A DNA stretch of 64,000 nucleotides, from the NCBI GenBank assembly GCA_030052745.1, contig JANBVO010000013.1, positions 62,001 to 126,000 of the forward strand. The letters are read 5' to 3'. Source of the stretch: Pleurostoma richardsiae. Lineage: Eukaryota > Ascomycota > Sordariomycetes > Calosphaeriales > Pleurostomataceae. Below the pieces are notes generated by a model, which did no database searches, was not told the origin of the DNA, and worked only from the letters and a program-made list of their open reading frames with translations. Positions 23,256-35,483 of the stretch are shown here, piece after piece. The position numbers were made by a program, and so were the translations under genes. The stretch's first letter is position 1. Every line of letters starts with the position of its first letter.

Positions 23256-26200
23256 GGCTGGCGGCTGGGAGGTCAATAAGGTTTGGCCCGTCGGCCTCGT
23301 CGAAGGGCCTCGCCCTCCTGCTCGGAGTTGTATTGGTGAAGAAAGGGGAGCCTCGCCACTAAGACGACGATCCGCAGTGAACCTGCCACGGATCTGTGAG
23401 CTTCTTTGGTCTTGTAGTCGTTCTTTTTCTCGTCTTGCCACCAGTCTATGGTGGGAGAGAGGAAACCTTTCGTCTTGGAGAGACCGGAAGGGGTGAAGGG
23501 CTGGGAACAGGGTGTGGGAGGCTAGGTATATATTTTAATGAGTTGGCCGGCCGTCACTGTGGATTGGGACTGGAATGGCATGCAGGTCAACCATCCCCTG
23601 GTACGGAGCATGGCACACCACCCACCCCGGCCACACAAAACCACAGACCGTTTCTCGACTGGGGTAATATCTGCGAAGAAGGAGGCGCCAGGGGGTTTGA
23701 CAGGGAGAAGAATTGAAGGTCCATGCTTGGAACGTACCGTCCGTTTTCCAGCAAGGAACACTCAAGACGTGCAACCTGCTTCAGTAACCGCTGCGATCTC
23801 GGGATGCAGGCTGCAAATGTCCCTTCAATAGTTCGTCACAGGGAGGCCGTTACTGCGAGGAGGCAGAGACAGAATATGTAGGGCAAGCTGTTAGGAAGAG
23901 ACGCCGGCCGGAGCGAAGGACAATGGTTGGCCGCTGGCAGCGTTTCATCTAAAACATGGAGACTCGGCGCGCGCTGTGCTTCTCTGTCTCTGTTGTCCGA
24001 TGTCTCTCTCTAGCGTGTCGTGGCCCTGCAGAACCGGCAAGCTAGACCGCTGAGACCAGCGTTTAACCCGCTGCCGCCCTTGCAAGTCGAGGCTTGAGCG
24101 AAGGGCAGAGGACAGCGAAGGGAGCTCGAGACAATTGGAGGCAAGAGGGAGGAGGATCGAGTGCTTTCTCGAGGCCAAGAATGGCGCAGGGCCCATTCCT
24201 CATCCAAAGGGGGTTGAAAGGCTATTCGGTCTGACTTAGACTTATGCTTCATAGCCACAACCTTTTATTATCTCTGCCTGCCAGCCCTCTTCTTCTTTTT
24301 TTGACGGTACCTTTCGTCATACTGCGTACCGTTCCCCATCGCCGCGAATTCTTGATTCCGGCTCTCAGCTTTCCCAGCTTTTCCCAGTTTCCTCTCACCG
24401 TTTTCCCTTTGCAAGGGGGGGCTGGTTAGCGAGCAGGGGCACGCTAAGTGAGCAAGGGTGGAATGGGGGTCTCCCTCCACACCTCCCTGTAGTCCAGGGT
24501 CCTCTTCAAGCCGATCAGGGAGGATCGTCATTGGCCGTCCACAAGTTTGCAGTAACTCAAAACGGCGAGACAGACAGCTCCTGCTGGTGATTGATTGGGC
24601 TGCCCGACGGACGGCTTGAGCCAGGGCGGCAAGACAGCATGTCGACTCGACATGTCTCCAATCAACTTTGACTCTTGAGTCTCGAAACGGAGGGCGTTCC
24701 CATGCCTCGTCTGTGGATCTGGTAATGTATCTATAGTACTGTAGCATCATCACGTAGGCTTCCGATAAAGCATATTCTCTGCACTCTCGCTGCGCACGTA
24801 CGGACAGAGTTTCTCGGAGACGGCCTGTTCGTCAAGGTAAAAAGTTTGTTTACGGTGCCATCCGGGAGGCTTTGCATGGGTTTCCGCTTGCGATATTGGG
24901 CAGAATCTCGCTTGTGAGCGTGTCATTCTAGGCCCAGACCGCATGGGTAAACGTGCGTTGTCACCTCATTCGTCCTCGGAGCCTGACGCCGTGGCGGGAG
25001 TCTCGCCCAGCAAAACCTTAACTTGAGGCATGAACAGCCGCTATTTGTGGCTTCATGCGGAACAGAGAGCACCGCGGATCTTGTCGTTCCTGAGGCTTGC
25101 ATGCGAGTCCGATAAGGGCAGCACTGGCCAGTGAGGTCCACAAATGGCCGTCGTTGAAATCCCTTCGATAAGCTCTGAGAGAGAACGGTGACCGTAAATG
25201 CTCGATCCATACAAGCCTGCAATCAGAGCATCAATGCTGGTCGTAGTGATGGTGATGGTCCGAATTCCCGAGCTTCCCTCACTTATCATCCTCTTCTCCC
25301 GGACTGCTGGCTCCTTGGGAATTACAATGCCGCTGATGCCGCCCCGTTCTGGCGGAGCCAGGGCCCTCGCTTCTTTTCCATTGGGGCGAGCGAGTGGGAT
25401 GCCCAACCGTCGACGTGGTTAGTGTCGCTGCGTACCTGACGCCGATGCTACTTCATCGTGCTCGTATGCAGGACATTGTTGTTCGCTGGCACTCTGCCAT
25501 CGCCCCTAGGTTTAGGTTTGGGCCGTGACCCTCGAGACCCCAAGTACTCAAGACTAGCTCGGCGGATGGCGCACCCACCAGGTGAGGAGGTTCAGAAGTG
25601 GTTGCAGATGGCGCTGTCGAATCCAGACCACTCAGAGAAGGCTGCTCAGAAAGCCGACAGGTCAGACGATCTCGACTGTCTTTGACGGTGTGAAGTGCTG
25701 TGCACCACCTTCTAGCAGTGTCTCTTGCATCTGCAAATCATCGTCGAGGGAATGCTCTTCGATCCCTACTCGTCCGACAGGGACGCCATACGACGTTCAG
25801 GCCACTCCAGACCGACTTTTGCTGGTGCATTGTCGTCTCCTGTCTATCACTATTCTGAGTTTTTGCAGCTTCTCGATCGGTCAAGGTTTATTGTGCCCCT
25901 TTTTCTTCCTCTCGAGAGCTCCAATGCTATCATGATGCGCTCGAGGCTCACGCTGTACTGATCCCTGAGCGATACTTTCTTGGCAAAGAGCTTGCTGGGG
26001 AGGTGTTTCGAAGTTTCGCCGGCCGGGTTGTTTGCGAGGTGTCGCACATCCCCCTGGGCACTGGCCAGTCAGCTTCGTGAAACAGGCTCCGAGCCCCCCT
26101 GGCCTGCGTTCGTCTGAACTCCTGCGACAGATCCCGTGCCTTTTCCGTGCCGGTCAGATTCGCTTCATGCCCCGGGCGCTCTCTGCCGCGATCTCCGGTA

Positions 26201-27732
26201 ACCCCCCAAACGCATCTGAAGCGATAGAAATGTCAGGATAACTTTAAGTGGCTGCGTCGTGATAGCACGCGCAGAAACAACGTTTTGCGGCGCACCGTCG
26301 ACGGAACACTGGATTGGCATGCCGTATCGACTCGATGCGTTGTGTGTGCCGACGGTGCACCTTATCGGCGATGACGTCGGGCTCCGCAGTGTCTCTACAC
26401 TACAGCGTGCAGCGTTTCACTCAACGCCACCCGCCGTCTTGACGACGCACATCACCATCGTGCAGTCCGTTGGCGGGCTGATGAGACAAAAGACCGAGTC
26501 GTAGACTAGCCGTCATCATGCAGAAGGTGAGCGGAGACCGGGAAAGGCTAACTTATTCCAAGAATACATGGCAGAAATCCAGGCTTGCTGCTTGCTCGCC
26601 TCTTCCCTTCCCTCTTCCGTGCCCTCCCATCCAGAGCGGGCCAGATGTATGTATTACGGCAAAGAGGTCCAGTTCAGCCTTCGCGGATCATCCAATGGTG
26701 TCATAAAGCAGGTTGCAGAGGAGCAAGTGTTCAAGAGAGAGAGCGTGTGTGTGCGAGTGTGCGAGTGTCCAAGTGTGGAGCTGCCCCTCCTCCTCCAGCC
26801 ACGCTTTTCGGCGAATGGCAGGTTCCGGCTCCGGCAGTCTTCGCAGCCGGCCTGGGCCAAAAATGGAAATCACTTAACTTAGACCGCATCTAAATTTGGA
26901 ACGTCGAGCCCACTGTCAGCTCCATCGGCCATCCGCCACAGCACCATCACCATTTAGTTGATCTTCCTCAACACACAACTCCGATGTTCACCGCGCGAGC
27001 ATACAGGGCAACAAGCTACAAGATCGTTTGATCGATGCCACAGGGACGCTACCGCACACGGAGAACGTCGTGTGACCAAAGGCAACTTTAGCCCATCGAT
27101 ATCCGAGAGGCGTGCCGAGGCCTCAGGAAGAACAAAGGATCTTGCACATGCCGGAGTCGCCTGCGGCTTCGGATACACTCTGCAGCCTCCTCGATGCCGA
27201 AAGGCTCAGCCTCACGTCAGGATTCCGGGTCCGGCGAGGACCGAGAAACGCATCCTCCCAGCCAATGGCACCGGAACAATCCTGATGTATCCCGGAATAG
27301 CCAGTCGCATTCTGTAATCTTTCCGTTTTATCAACGCCTTCGCAGGTGGGAAGTTTCTTGTACAGCCCGCGCAAGAGACAGAAACGGTGAGGCTATTCCA
27401 CGGTCACATGGCCTTTCCCTCATGGGACTCGAACTGCTTCATCCTGTGAAATCTTGGTCCTAGAAGGACTCCATGTCTCTCCGGAGCTGACGACTCCGCG
27501 AGGGCCGGATCCTTTCTGCCCCTGTTTCCGGATCCCAACTGAGGCACACACCGCAAGCCTCTCAGACCACCAGGTCCTCATCTAAAAGCCATCTGATGTC
27601 TCCACGTCTCTCATCCGCCTCTCCATCCGAACATCTACTCCAAATGGAGCACTTTAGGGTCCTTCAGGCTCCCTAGTGGCGAGCTGAACCCTTCTCCCGC
27701 CGGCCGCCAGCTCACTACAGCCCCGTCGCTGC
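23256..27732. other. Long intergenic interval, no supported gene
   Basis: The left few hundred bases are the promoter and leader of the preceding minus-strand gene. The segment about 25,560-26,240 has some coding-like codons on both strands, but no frame holds together and no family is recognisable. A short GT/GA-rich microsatellite lies near 26,740-26,770. No RNA gene with proper internal promoter boxes was seen. Confidence 0.4.
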
Positions 27733-28080
27733 TCACCTAACAGTATCGCAGCTGCACCGCAAACCCCTCCCGGTCGCGTGGCCCGGCGAGTTCGCCCCAC
27801 ATGCGCCGTTCATCTCGGCCGCGCTGCACACCGCCGAGCCCCGGCAGCTGTACCCCGAGCCGTCGGCCGAGCACACGCACGGGTTATGGTTCGGGAGGCA
27901 GCGGCCGACGCGGGAGACGCAGCCGCACTGCAGCTCAAAGCTGCTGCTCTGCTGGCCCGTGGGGGTGCTTGGCGGACCTCGGGGGTTGTAGGCTGCGGTG
28001 ATCAGATAGACGTGCGCGAGGAGGAGAAGAAGACAACCGCGAGCGGTGCCGATGAGGCTGAGATTCTTGCCCGTCCACAT
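27733..28080 (-). CDS. Small secreted cysteine-rich protein
   Basis: A single exon from ATG 28080 encodes 115 residues. The N-terminus has a typical signal peptide: a basic start, then GCLLLLLAHVYLITAAY, with cleavage likely around residue 30. The mature part carries ten cysteines, in the order CGC, GRC, PCVC, YSC, AVC, GAC, RCSC, and is rich in Gly and Ser. Codons end mostly in G or C, unlike the surrounding DNA, which argues that it is a real gene. Such proteins in filamentous fungi include effectors, surface proteins and toxin-like peptides; I do not recognise this one and it does not fit the CFEM or hydrophobin spacing. The last codons overlap a possible donor (AG|GTGAGC), so a further C-terminal exon cannot be excluded. 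Confidence 0.65.
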   Translation of the reverse strand: MWTGKNLSLIGTARGCLLLLLAHVYLITAAYNPRGPPSTPTGQQSSSFELQCGCVSRVGRCLPNHNPCVCSADGSGYSCRGSAVCSAAEMNGACGANSPGHATGRGLRCSCDTVR

Positions 28081-29790
28081 CCCTCCTGCTTATGTTCTTT
28101 GCTGCGAGGGCTGAGAGTTGGAGCCAAGGTAGGTCGCACAACGCCGGAGCTGATCTTACCAAGATGCGGCTGTCCGGACACTGTTTTGATCTAGGCCTTC
28201 GTTCGAGGGGAAGTCCGTTTGTTGCTGGAATCCATATAGGGCGTTTGCTTCCCCTACCTCCGAGGAGTTTATATGGCTGAAGCTCGGGTCGTCCAGCCAA
28301 TTGGTGTCACAGCCCAAGCATGCGTGACGCTTCATATTCGAAGTCGCACCGAACGTGGTCAGCATCCGCTTGTCCTTCTCAGAGCGACGTGCAAGCCGGA
28401 CGCAACATTAATCCAACATGTTTGCATCAGCAATCAGTTGATGTGACCAGGCCGTATTTGTGTACGTGAGACCTTGCAGATCGCGAGTTGACGCAGCCTA
28501 TTCCTTCCTGTTCACACTAGGGGTGGTGGTAAGCTGTCGTTCGGACAAAACAAAAGCGACGTACTTCAATCGTCGTGTTATCCGTTAGTTAACGGACACA
28601 TTTCCTAGCCTCCGGCTACCTGACCCGAGGCTGTACGTTCACGGCTCGCCCGTACGATCCAGGGTTCGCAATCACACGCGGCCATACACAGTGTGCATGA
28701 ATAGGTGAGCCTGAGATGAGAAGCGCCATAGAGTTAAGGTAAATACCCAGGTAGGTAAGTAGGTAGGTAGGTGAGCTCATCTCCATCCCGCGAGTGCGCT
28801 GCATCCCATCCCGCGTCTCCTGCAGCGGATGCTATTCCTGTATCCCTGGGATCTGAATTACGCGGTGTAACCCGCCACCAGCCAAATCTCATATAGATTG
28901 GCCGTTGCAAGCAGTCTAGCTGCTGGATCCAGGGGCTCGAAAAGGGTATGGGATGGGATAACACCGCTCGAAGAGCTAGGGCGCTCATGAACGCCTGACT
29001 TCGGGAAGTGGTGATGGCAGAGCTGTAACCGATCAAGTCGACAGATGTCGCTCGCCTAGGGCACTGCGTACACCTGTCTGAAGGTAAGAGCACAACCTGC
29101 AGGGGCACCTTGTCATTCTGGGTCTCTGCTTGGTGAGCGAATAGACATCTGCCCGCGGTGACTCAGATCATCCCATCCGCAACTTTTACGAAGTAGCAAA
29201 GGAAAAGGGATCATTCTGAAAGAATCTTCGTTTTTATCATAGTCATTTCCGCCGATTGGAGCCTTTTTCCCGAGTCGATCACCCCCTTCTGCCTATAGAC
29301 GTGGCCGGAGCCGATGCCATGAAAGAAAACACTCGATGCTTTGATAAAAGTCTCATCGTCCCGGTGCAAACCCAACGCGGCGGAAAAGAGGGGGGTATAT
29401 GTAGTGTAGTCAGATGCAGACCGCATAGCCATGCCAGATGATTTTGAGAGCTAAAGCGAGAGACAGACTGAAAACGAAAACGGGGGAAAAATTCAGTGTA
29501 AAACGAGAGTGTATTGAACCCATTGTGAGCCACCTCCTTCATCCATGTGTTCAACCTCAGACTTTTGCGCGGATCTGCGTCGTCGGACTCCAGTATCGAG
29601 GGACGCCATCTCATAAATCGTAGTATATCATGGTGGACTCCTTGAGACCTAACCCTCCAAGTAGAGAGTTGGCCCGTCTCTAGTGGAGCTGTGTAGCGGC
29701 TCCCCGAAATCGACAGCAGCAGCAGCACCTCCCAGGAGCAGTGCTGGAATCTCGGGATGGACAAGACCCCGGAACCAGAGCCGAGGAGTC
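28081..29790. other. Promoter of the secreted protein and 3' flank of the F-box gene
   Basis: This 1.7 kb lies between two minus-strand genes. It contains a short GTAG/GGTAG microsatellite near 28,749-28,774. No coding sequence is supported. Confidence 0.4.
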
Positions 29791-31977
29791 TCACCGCCAG
29801 AGATCGAACTTCTCCTTCTTCTTCCGCCCGCCACTGCTCACCGGCCGCGGCCACTCCTCCTGCCCGCCGGTGCTCGCCCTCCGGGCCCCGCCGCCGCCGC
29901 CGCCACCGCCCGACGGTTCCGGCACGGCCAGGAACCCCCCCGCCCCGTCCCCGAGGAACACGCTCTTCCTCGCCCCGGCGCCCGCGTTCCACCCGGACGC
30001 CGCCGCGCTGTCCAGGCCGTAGCTGCTGACGGGCCGCGCGCCGTTCGCGCGCCGGCCCGGTGCCGGCAGGCCCGGCTCCACCTTGACGAAGCTCCAGTCC
30101 AGCTCGTCGTCGCCCTTGGTGAACACCTCGAGCGTCTGGGGCAGGCCCGCGGCCCCGCCCGGGTCGGCGGGCGAGGCGAAGGGGTTGTTGGAGCTGAAGC
30201 GCGGCTGGTGGCCCGGCGCCCACGGCTTCTGTGCCGGGGACTGGGCGGTGGCCGGGGGGGTCTGGAAGGGGTTGGGGCTGAGGCTACTGTTATGGTACGG
30301 GACGAACCCGGGGGAGTTCTGCGGGGATAAGAAGCCGGCGGGCGACATGGCCGGCCCGAGGCTGTTGTAAGACATAGTCGAGGAGTACCCCGCGGAGGAG
30401 AGTGTGCCGCTCGAGGCTGGTCGGGCGTAACCGCCTTCGGCAAAGGCAGGGGCGGGCGGTGGAAGGCCGGCCAGGGCATCCGCGAAGTGGGCGTCTCGAA
30501 CGTACACGGCGCGGAGTCGGGGGAGGCCACCCGAGAGGAGCGAGCCAGACAGGTAGTTGTAATAACTGGTGATGGTGGACACAAAGGGGCTCGATGACTG
30601 CGCCGCCTGTATCTCGTAGTGAAGGGTCTCAAGTGACAGAGAGGCCAGCGGCGGAATCTCAACAGTTCCCGCCGCAGAAGGTAGAGAAGCTGAGACGGTC
30701 TCCTGGATAGTCAGGTGCTTCAATGCCGGAGCAGACCCCAGAACTTCTGGTAATGACCATGGCATGACCCCGGTCGTCTTGAGGTTCAAGACCTTAAGCG
30801 CGCGTTGCGTGTCAATGCGGCTCAGATATGCCCTCAGTCCTCGCGCCGTCACGCCCGGTACGTTACTAAGGACGAGCTCCTCGAGCGCTGGGAAAGCGGG
30901 GAGCATATTATTGGTATGCGCAATCACCTCATCGGTGACAATCTGCGAGTCGGTGACCTTCAACGCGCGCAGGTTGCCCAGCACACATAAGGATCCTAGC
31001 AACACCGTCGGGTCGATGTTGATCCCAGCCAGCTCCACAACCTCCAGACTACGCCAGATGTTCCCGCCCGCAAGCGAAGCGAGACTCCTCTCTGACCCAG
31101 CCATGTATGTCATCTTCCTCAGGTTGTGGCATCTGGCCTGCACCTCAAGGCGGAGTGTCACGTAGGCGGGTTCGTCCATAAAAAGCCCCTCGGGGAGGTC
31201 GACATAACGCAGGTTTGGCAGCACGGCTATCGTCCGGGCCAGGTCCGCCTGGCAGGACTCACGCAGCATGTACGGCGTCTTGAAGTACTCGACGATGGGA
31301 CCCAGTCGCGAGGGGTCTTCACGGAGAGTCCGGCATAGCAGCTTCAGCCGTGCTCGAGTTGGGTCCTCGGGCTCGCCGTTTCGGTCGAAGAAGGAGCGCC
31401 GCTTGCGCTTTTCGGAGAGCTGCCCCTCCCGCTCACAGTAATGGACCGTGTCGATGCGGATGCTGTGGTATCTGGAGCAGCGATGCGAGTTAGCGGCTAT
31501 TATACTTGGTTGTATCGGAGATACTGAGTCTTGCTGTAGAAGCATGGGTGAACCAGGGCTGAAAAGTAGCTAGCTGTAGGGAAGAAAGACACAAAGCACG
31601 TACAACACCCTCACGGCTGCAGCCCTCCACTTCCTGCAGACCTGAACACAATGCGCCAGGTCGCGCAGGTCGCAGAGCATGCAAGCATCCTCGATAGATG
31701 ACTGCTCTTGGGTCTCATATGTCTCGTCCTGCGTGTGGGGGCACACAAAAGCGAAGATGCGCTCGAGCGCCGCGTCGGGGAGCGCACCGACAAGCCTGGC
31801 CGAGGCAGGTGAGGGCTGGGACAGCAGTGAACGTGAGGCCTGGTTGCTGCCGTTGTAGTAGTCCTGCTCCTCTCCAGCATATCGTATCTGTGGTGTGCCT
31901 CCGTAGTAGGGGCCGGCGTTACCGCTGGCTTTCTCCGAGAGGCCCTGGCGCTTGTCCCTCCTCTTGAAGAACTTCAT
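29791..31977 (-). CDS. F-box protein with leucine-rich-repeat-like region
   Basis: Two exons, 31977-31604 and 31471-29791, encode 684 residues. The 132-nt intron has a GTACGT donor, a CTAAC branch site and a CAG acceptor. Residues about 63-135 form an F-box: ALPDAALERIFAFV, then LRDLAHCVQVCRKWRAAAVRVLY. F-boxes bind Skp1 in SCF ubiquitin ligases. Residues about 190-370 contain irregular leucine-rich repeats (LPNLRYVDLPEG, LEVVELAGINID, LEELVLSNVPGV, ALKHLTIQET), which would select substrates. The C-terminal 250 residues are disordered and rich in Pro, Ser and Gly, with a polyglycine tract and a basic end (GGRKKKEKFDLWR). The start is the first ATG and begins a basic segment (MKFFKRRDKR). The substrate is unknown and I cannot assign a named orthologue. 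Confidence 0.85.
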
Positions 31978-33128
31978 GCTGCCGCGATCAGAGAGGCAGG
32001 GAAACCTCGTCCTGGAGGAGAGGAGGTCGTGGGAAATTAAGGCAGGGAGGGCATAAAGAACCCATTAGACGACTCTAATAGGTATATTAATAGGACCTGC
32101 CCTGGTGGATCGAGGGAGGGCGTTGTAGGAGATGTGGCATGCATGCGAGTTCCTCGACTTCTTGGCAGAGAGGCAAGGGCCAGTTGAGGTGAGGAAACCG
32201 GACGCAATTGGATCGCACAGTCTGCAGCTGCCACTCCTGCGGCTGATGATAGGTTGGCCGACTGCAGGGTCTCGCTCCTGCAGCTACGCCGCCAGGAGGA
32301 CGGCTTCAGATGAGGTGCTGATGCACGACAGACAGAGTCCCTGAGCTGCGTAATCCGTGGTATGTGCGGGCTCACAGTGAACCACCGTCTGCGCGGCCTG
32401 ATGCAACGAAATGCGGGGGGAGGGGCAAGCTTGGTGTGTCAGTGATGCTCCACCCTCAACGCCGGCCTGAGAATGCGGAGTGTGATGCTGTTTCTCACCT
32501 CCTCATGATGATTCTGAAAGAGGAAGTCAAGGGTTCACTGCTGTCCTCTGCGTTGTCACAGTCGTGGTTCCGGCCGTATGAGTCCCCTTTCCGGCTATGG
32601 ACTGATATGCAGACCTCTGTGGCGCGAGATGCACACAAGTGTGCTCAGATAGGAGGAGCGGGGAGGCACGTTCATTTATATCCAGCCCATTCCGTTTCAA
32701 AGACTATTTATTTCCTGGTTTTGGTTTCCAAATAGAACGATATACACTGCCTAGCAAGCAAGACACAAAAGGCAAGCCAACGGCACGACAATCTAATGCT
32801 CTGCTATGCAAGTTGCCCGACATCGTACAATCCACTCCACCGCCCTGACCCCCCATCCTGTGCCTTTTCGGCATTGCGACCGCTTCTCCTCCCGTCCATC
32901 ATGCTCCCTTAAGAAATACCTCTCACACCCATTATAGTCCTCGTCCATCGCCTCAAAAGACTCTTTTTTTTAAATAGGGATCGACAACCTCGTAAGTCCA
33001 GATCTAGTAACGATATTCCGTATATGTGCCGGCATCGCGAGACGATGCTGACCGTGAAGAAACGGGCCGCATGAGCTGGCCGATGGAACAGCCAGATCAG
33101 AGGGCAGGCTTCAGCGTGATGTCCAGAG
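31978..33128. other. Promoter of the F-box gene and 3' flank of glycogen synthase
   Basis: This interval lies between two minus-strand genes. The left part should drive the F-box gene; the right part, near 33,000-33,128, should be the glycogen synthase 3' untranslated region. No coding sequence is supported. Confidence 0.4.
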
Positions 33129-35483
33129 CTAATTTCCATTAAGCTGAACTCCGTCAAGGGGACTAGCCGGGCCGGAGCGCTTCGTCCTCAGCGTAAGAGG
33201 GAAAGGGTACTCGTCGGGATCTTCTTCCTCACTGGTAAAGGTTAGAGGCTTGACGTGTAGAGCGATCAACGCGGGTACTGCACTTACGGGAGCTTCCACG
33301 CAACATAGTCCTCAGTGCCGAGACCTTCCCGGCCCTCCTGAAGGCTTGCGAAGTCGCCAGGAGTCATCATCCCTGTCCGGTCGCGCGGGGAGCCTGGGAC
33401 CGAGAATGGTCGCGAAATCTTTTGTTCGACACCAGGAATAAAGTCCTCGTCCTCCTCACCCTCAAAAGATGTCGGGTAAGCCCGGCGGAGAGCCAGTTGA
33501 CGCGCCTTGACATACTCCATGCCCATTCTCTTCCAGTCAAGAAGGTCGCTGAGCCGTTCGGTCCGGTTTCGTTGGTTGATGCGCTGGCGCCGACTCTTTT
33601 GGCAGAACTCGAACATGGACGAGGCCAGCTGGTTCACAGAATCGTCCACTCCCTTCGTGCGGCGATCTACAATGTAAATGCCGTAGTCACTCGAGTTTTC
33701 GATAAGCTCCTCCATGTAGCATCCAAAGCCGGACAGATTAGTAGTGATGCTTGGGACACCCATGACCGTACACTCGGCGGGAGTGTAGCCCCATGGCTCG
33801 TAGTAGGACGCGAAGACGCCAAGATGCGTGCCTCTCACGAAATCGTCATAGTCCATGGGCAGAACAGGGTTTGCTGAGTTCAAAAACTCCGGATGGAAGA
33901 CAATCTTCACACGATCAGACGGGTGGTTAAAGAGCTGCACACGACGAATCTGGTTGAGGATGGGGTCGTCGCTGTCGTTTACCATGTTGTGAGTGACAAC
34001 AGGAGGCAGGCCGTGGCGCTTCATGGCGAAGAGACGCCGGCGCAGGAGGACGCGGTCCTGGCTCGTGATGAGCTCCTTCTCATCCGGCATCGGGTCGCCG
34101 TCGTGCCACTTGAGGGACCGCTCGAAGATACGTCTGCCGATGCCGCGTTCGATGACGTCCACTGTGTCCCGCAGAGACTTGATCACTGCTTGACCCTTTA
34201 GCGCCTCGACAGTCAAAGACGAAGTTTGCGCAGGCATGATTATGAACGCGACAACCGTCGTCTTGCTCCCGACGGCCTTGAGTCGGTGGTTCAGGCGGGC
34301 AAGAGATTCGATGAACATGTCCACACCCTTATTCCTGAACTCGTAGCGGCCGGCAGTGAAGAAGTAGAGGGTGTTCTCCGGCTCCCAGTCATAGCAGCCA
34401 TAGAAATGGCCTCGTACGAAATCATGAATCTTCTCCTTAGACTGCTGGTGCAGATTCTGGAATTCATGCATGGCCGAGAACTTGGTCACGTTGAGACCGT
34501 TCGGCAGAACCCCGTCGGGCTTCCGCTTCAGCAAATGCTCGCTCTCATAAGCGGTGATGTGGGAAACAGTGGTGAAGACGTCGCACGAATGAGCGGCGGC
34601 GCGTTCTATGCAGTACCGATGGTAGATGCCGCGCTTTCCAGCCTCGGCGTCGACATCGAACCACTGTAGGTTGTTGTAAAAGTCAACCGATCCAGCACAC
34701 AGATATCTGCCGAGCAAAGTGGCGTGGGTGGTGAAGATAGTGGTCACATCTATGCGACGCTTTTTGGTCAGCGGCAACGCAACACCCGCCAACCACTCGT
34801 GGAAATGTGCGATGACCGCCTTCTTCTTCTCGTGGCATACGAACTGCGGAACAAGTAGTCAGTTTCCAGATGGCAAGATTTTGGTGTTGCATGTCTGGCA
34901 CGAACCTCGCCCAGGAACCAAGCCACAAGGTATCCAAATACGATTGCCTCGTTGGTCTCATCGTCGCCCGGGGGTGCAGGGATCGATGCGACGTTCCAAA
35001 GGTCGGTTTTCCACTCATTCATGTATTGGTAGGCGGTCTTTGTATCCATAAGCAGCACCCTCGGAGCGCCCTCGATGAGCCAGCGGCCGTATAGTATACC
35101 AATGCCGCGGTCTCTCATGGCCTGGATGGTGGCCGCCAGCTCCGGGATAGTGGGCTCGAGCTCTTCAACCTCGACAGCGGCCTGCGCGATGTCAGCTATG
35201 GAAGCGAGAGGCGGCATCATGTGCAAGACATACGGATTGGTGGTTGAGGGGGCCAATCAGCGTGTAACGCTCGCCATATTCTGCGGTGGTGACGGGAGCC
35301 TTGGACTTGATGACGGAGTAGATACCTCCGACTACGTAGCGCGTCAGTTAGAGCGCCTAGATAGTTAATTGGCGCAGGAGGGGAAGTGCTGGACTCACCG
35401 CGGTGAGCGACCTCGGTAGCAATCTCAAAAAGGATGTGGTTCTTCACCTCGCGAGGTGCGCGATCTCCGCCTTCGCCCGACAT
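33129..35483 (-). CDS. gsy1: Glycogen synthase (GT3 family)
   Basis: Five exons, 35483-35399, 35331-35234, 35181-34906, 34843-33288 and 33231-33129, encode 705 residues, the normal fungal length. The enzyme transfers glucose from UDP-glucose to the growing end of glycogen in the cytosol. The N-terminus has [23 protein letters not shown] (UDP-glucose site) and [14 protein letters not shown]. Further on are HFHEWLAG and [18 protein letters not shown]. The catalytic E-x7-E element is in [16 protein letters not shown]. The arginine-rich cluster [20 protein letters not shown] is the site for glucose-6-phosphate activation. The C-terminal tail ([21 protein letters not shown]) carries the Ser/Thr sites whose phosphorylation inactivates fungal glycogen synthase. 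The protein ends [13 protein letters not shown]. All introns are GT-AG, 52-67 nt. In Neurospora the orthologue is called gsn. The gene is divergent from the CTD kinase gene. Confidence 0.97.

Noticed and set aside
25560-26240. Coding-like codons on both strands (for example a minus-strand frame containing SLRDQYSVSLERIMIALELSRG).
   Set aside because: The frames are short, conflict with one another, and do not link through convincing splice sites to any recognisable protein.
27733-28080. Assignment of the secreted cysteine-rich protein to CFEM or hydrophobin families.
   Set aside because: The cysteine spacing fits neither; hydrophobins have eight cysteines with two CC pairs, which are absent here.
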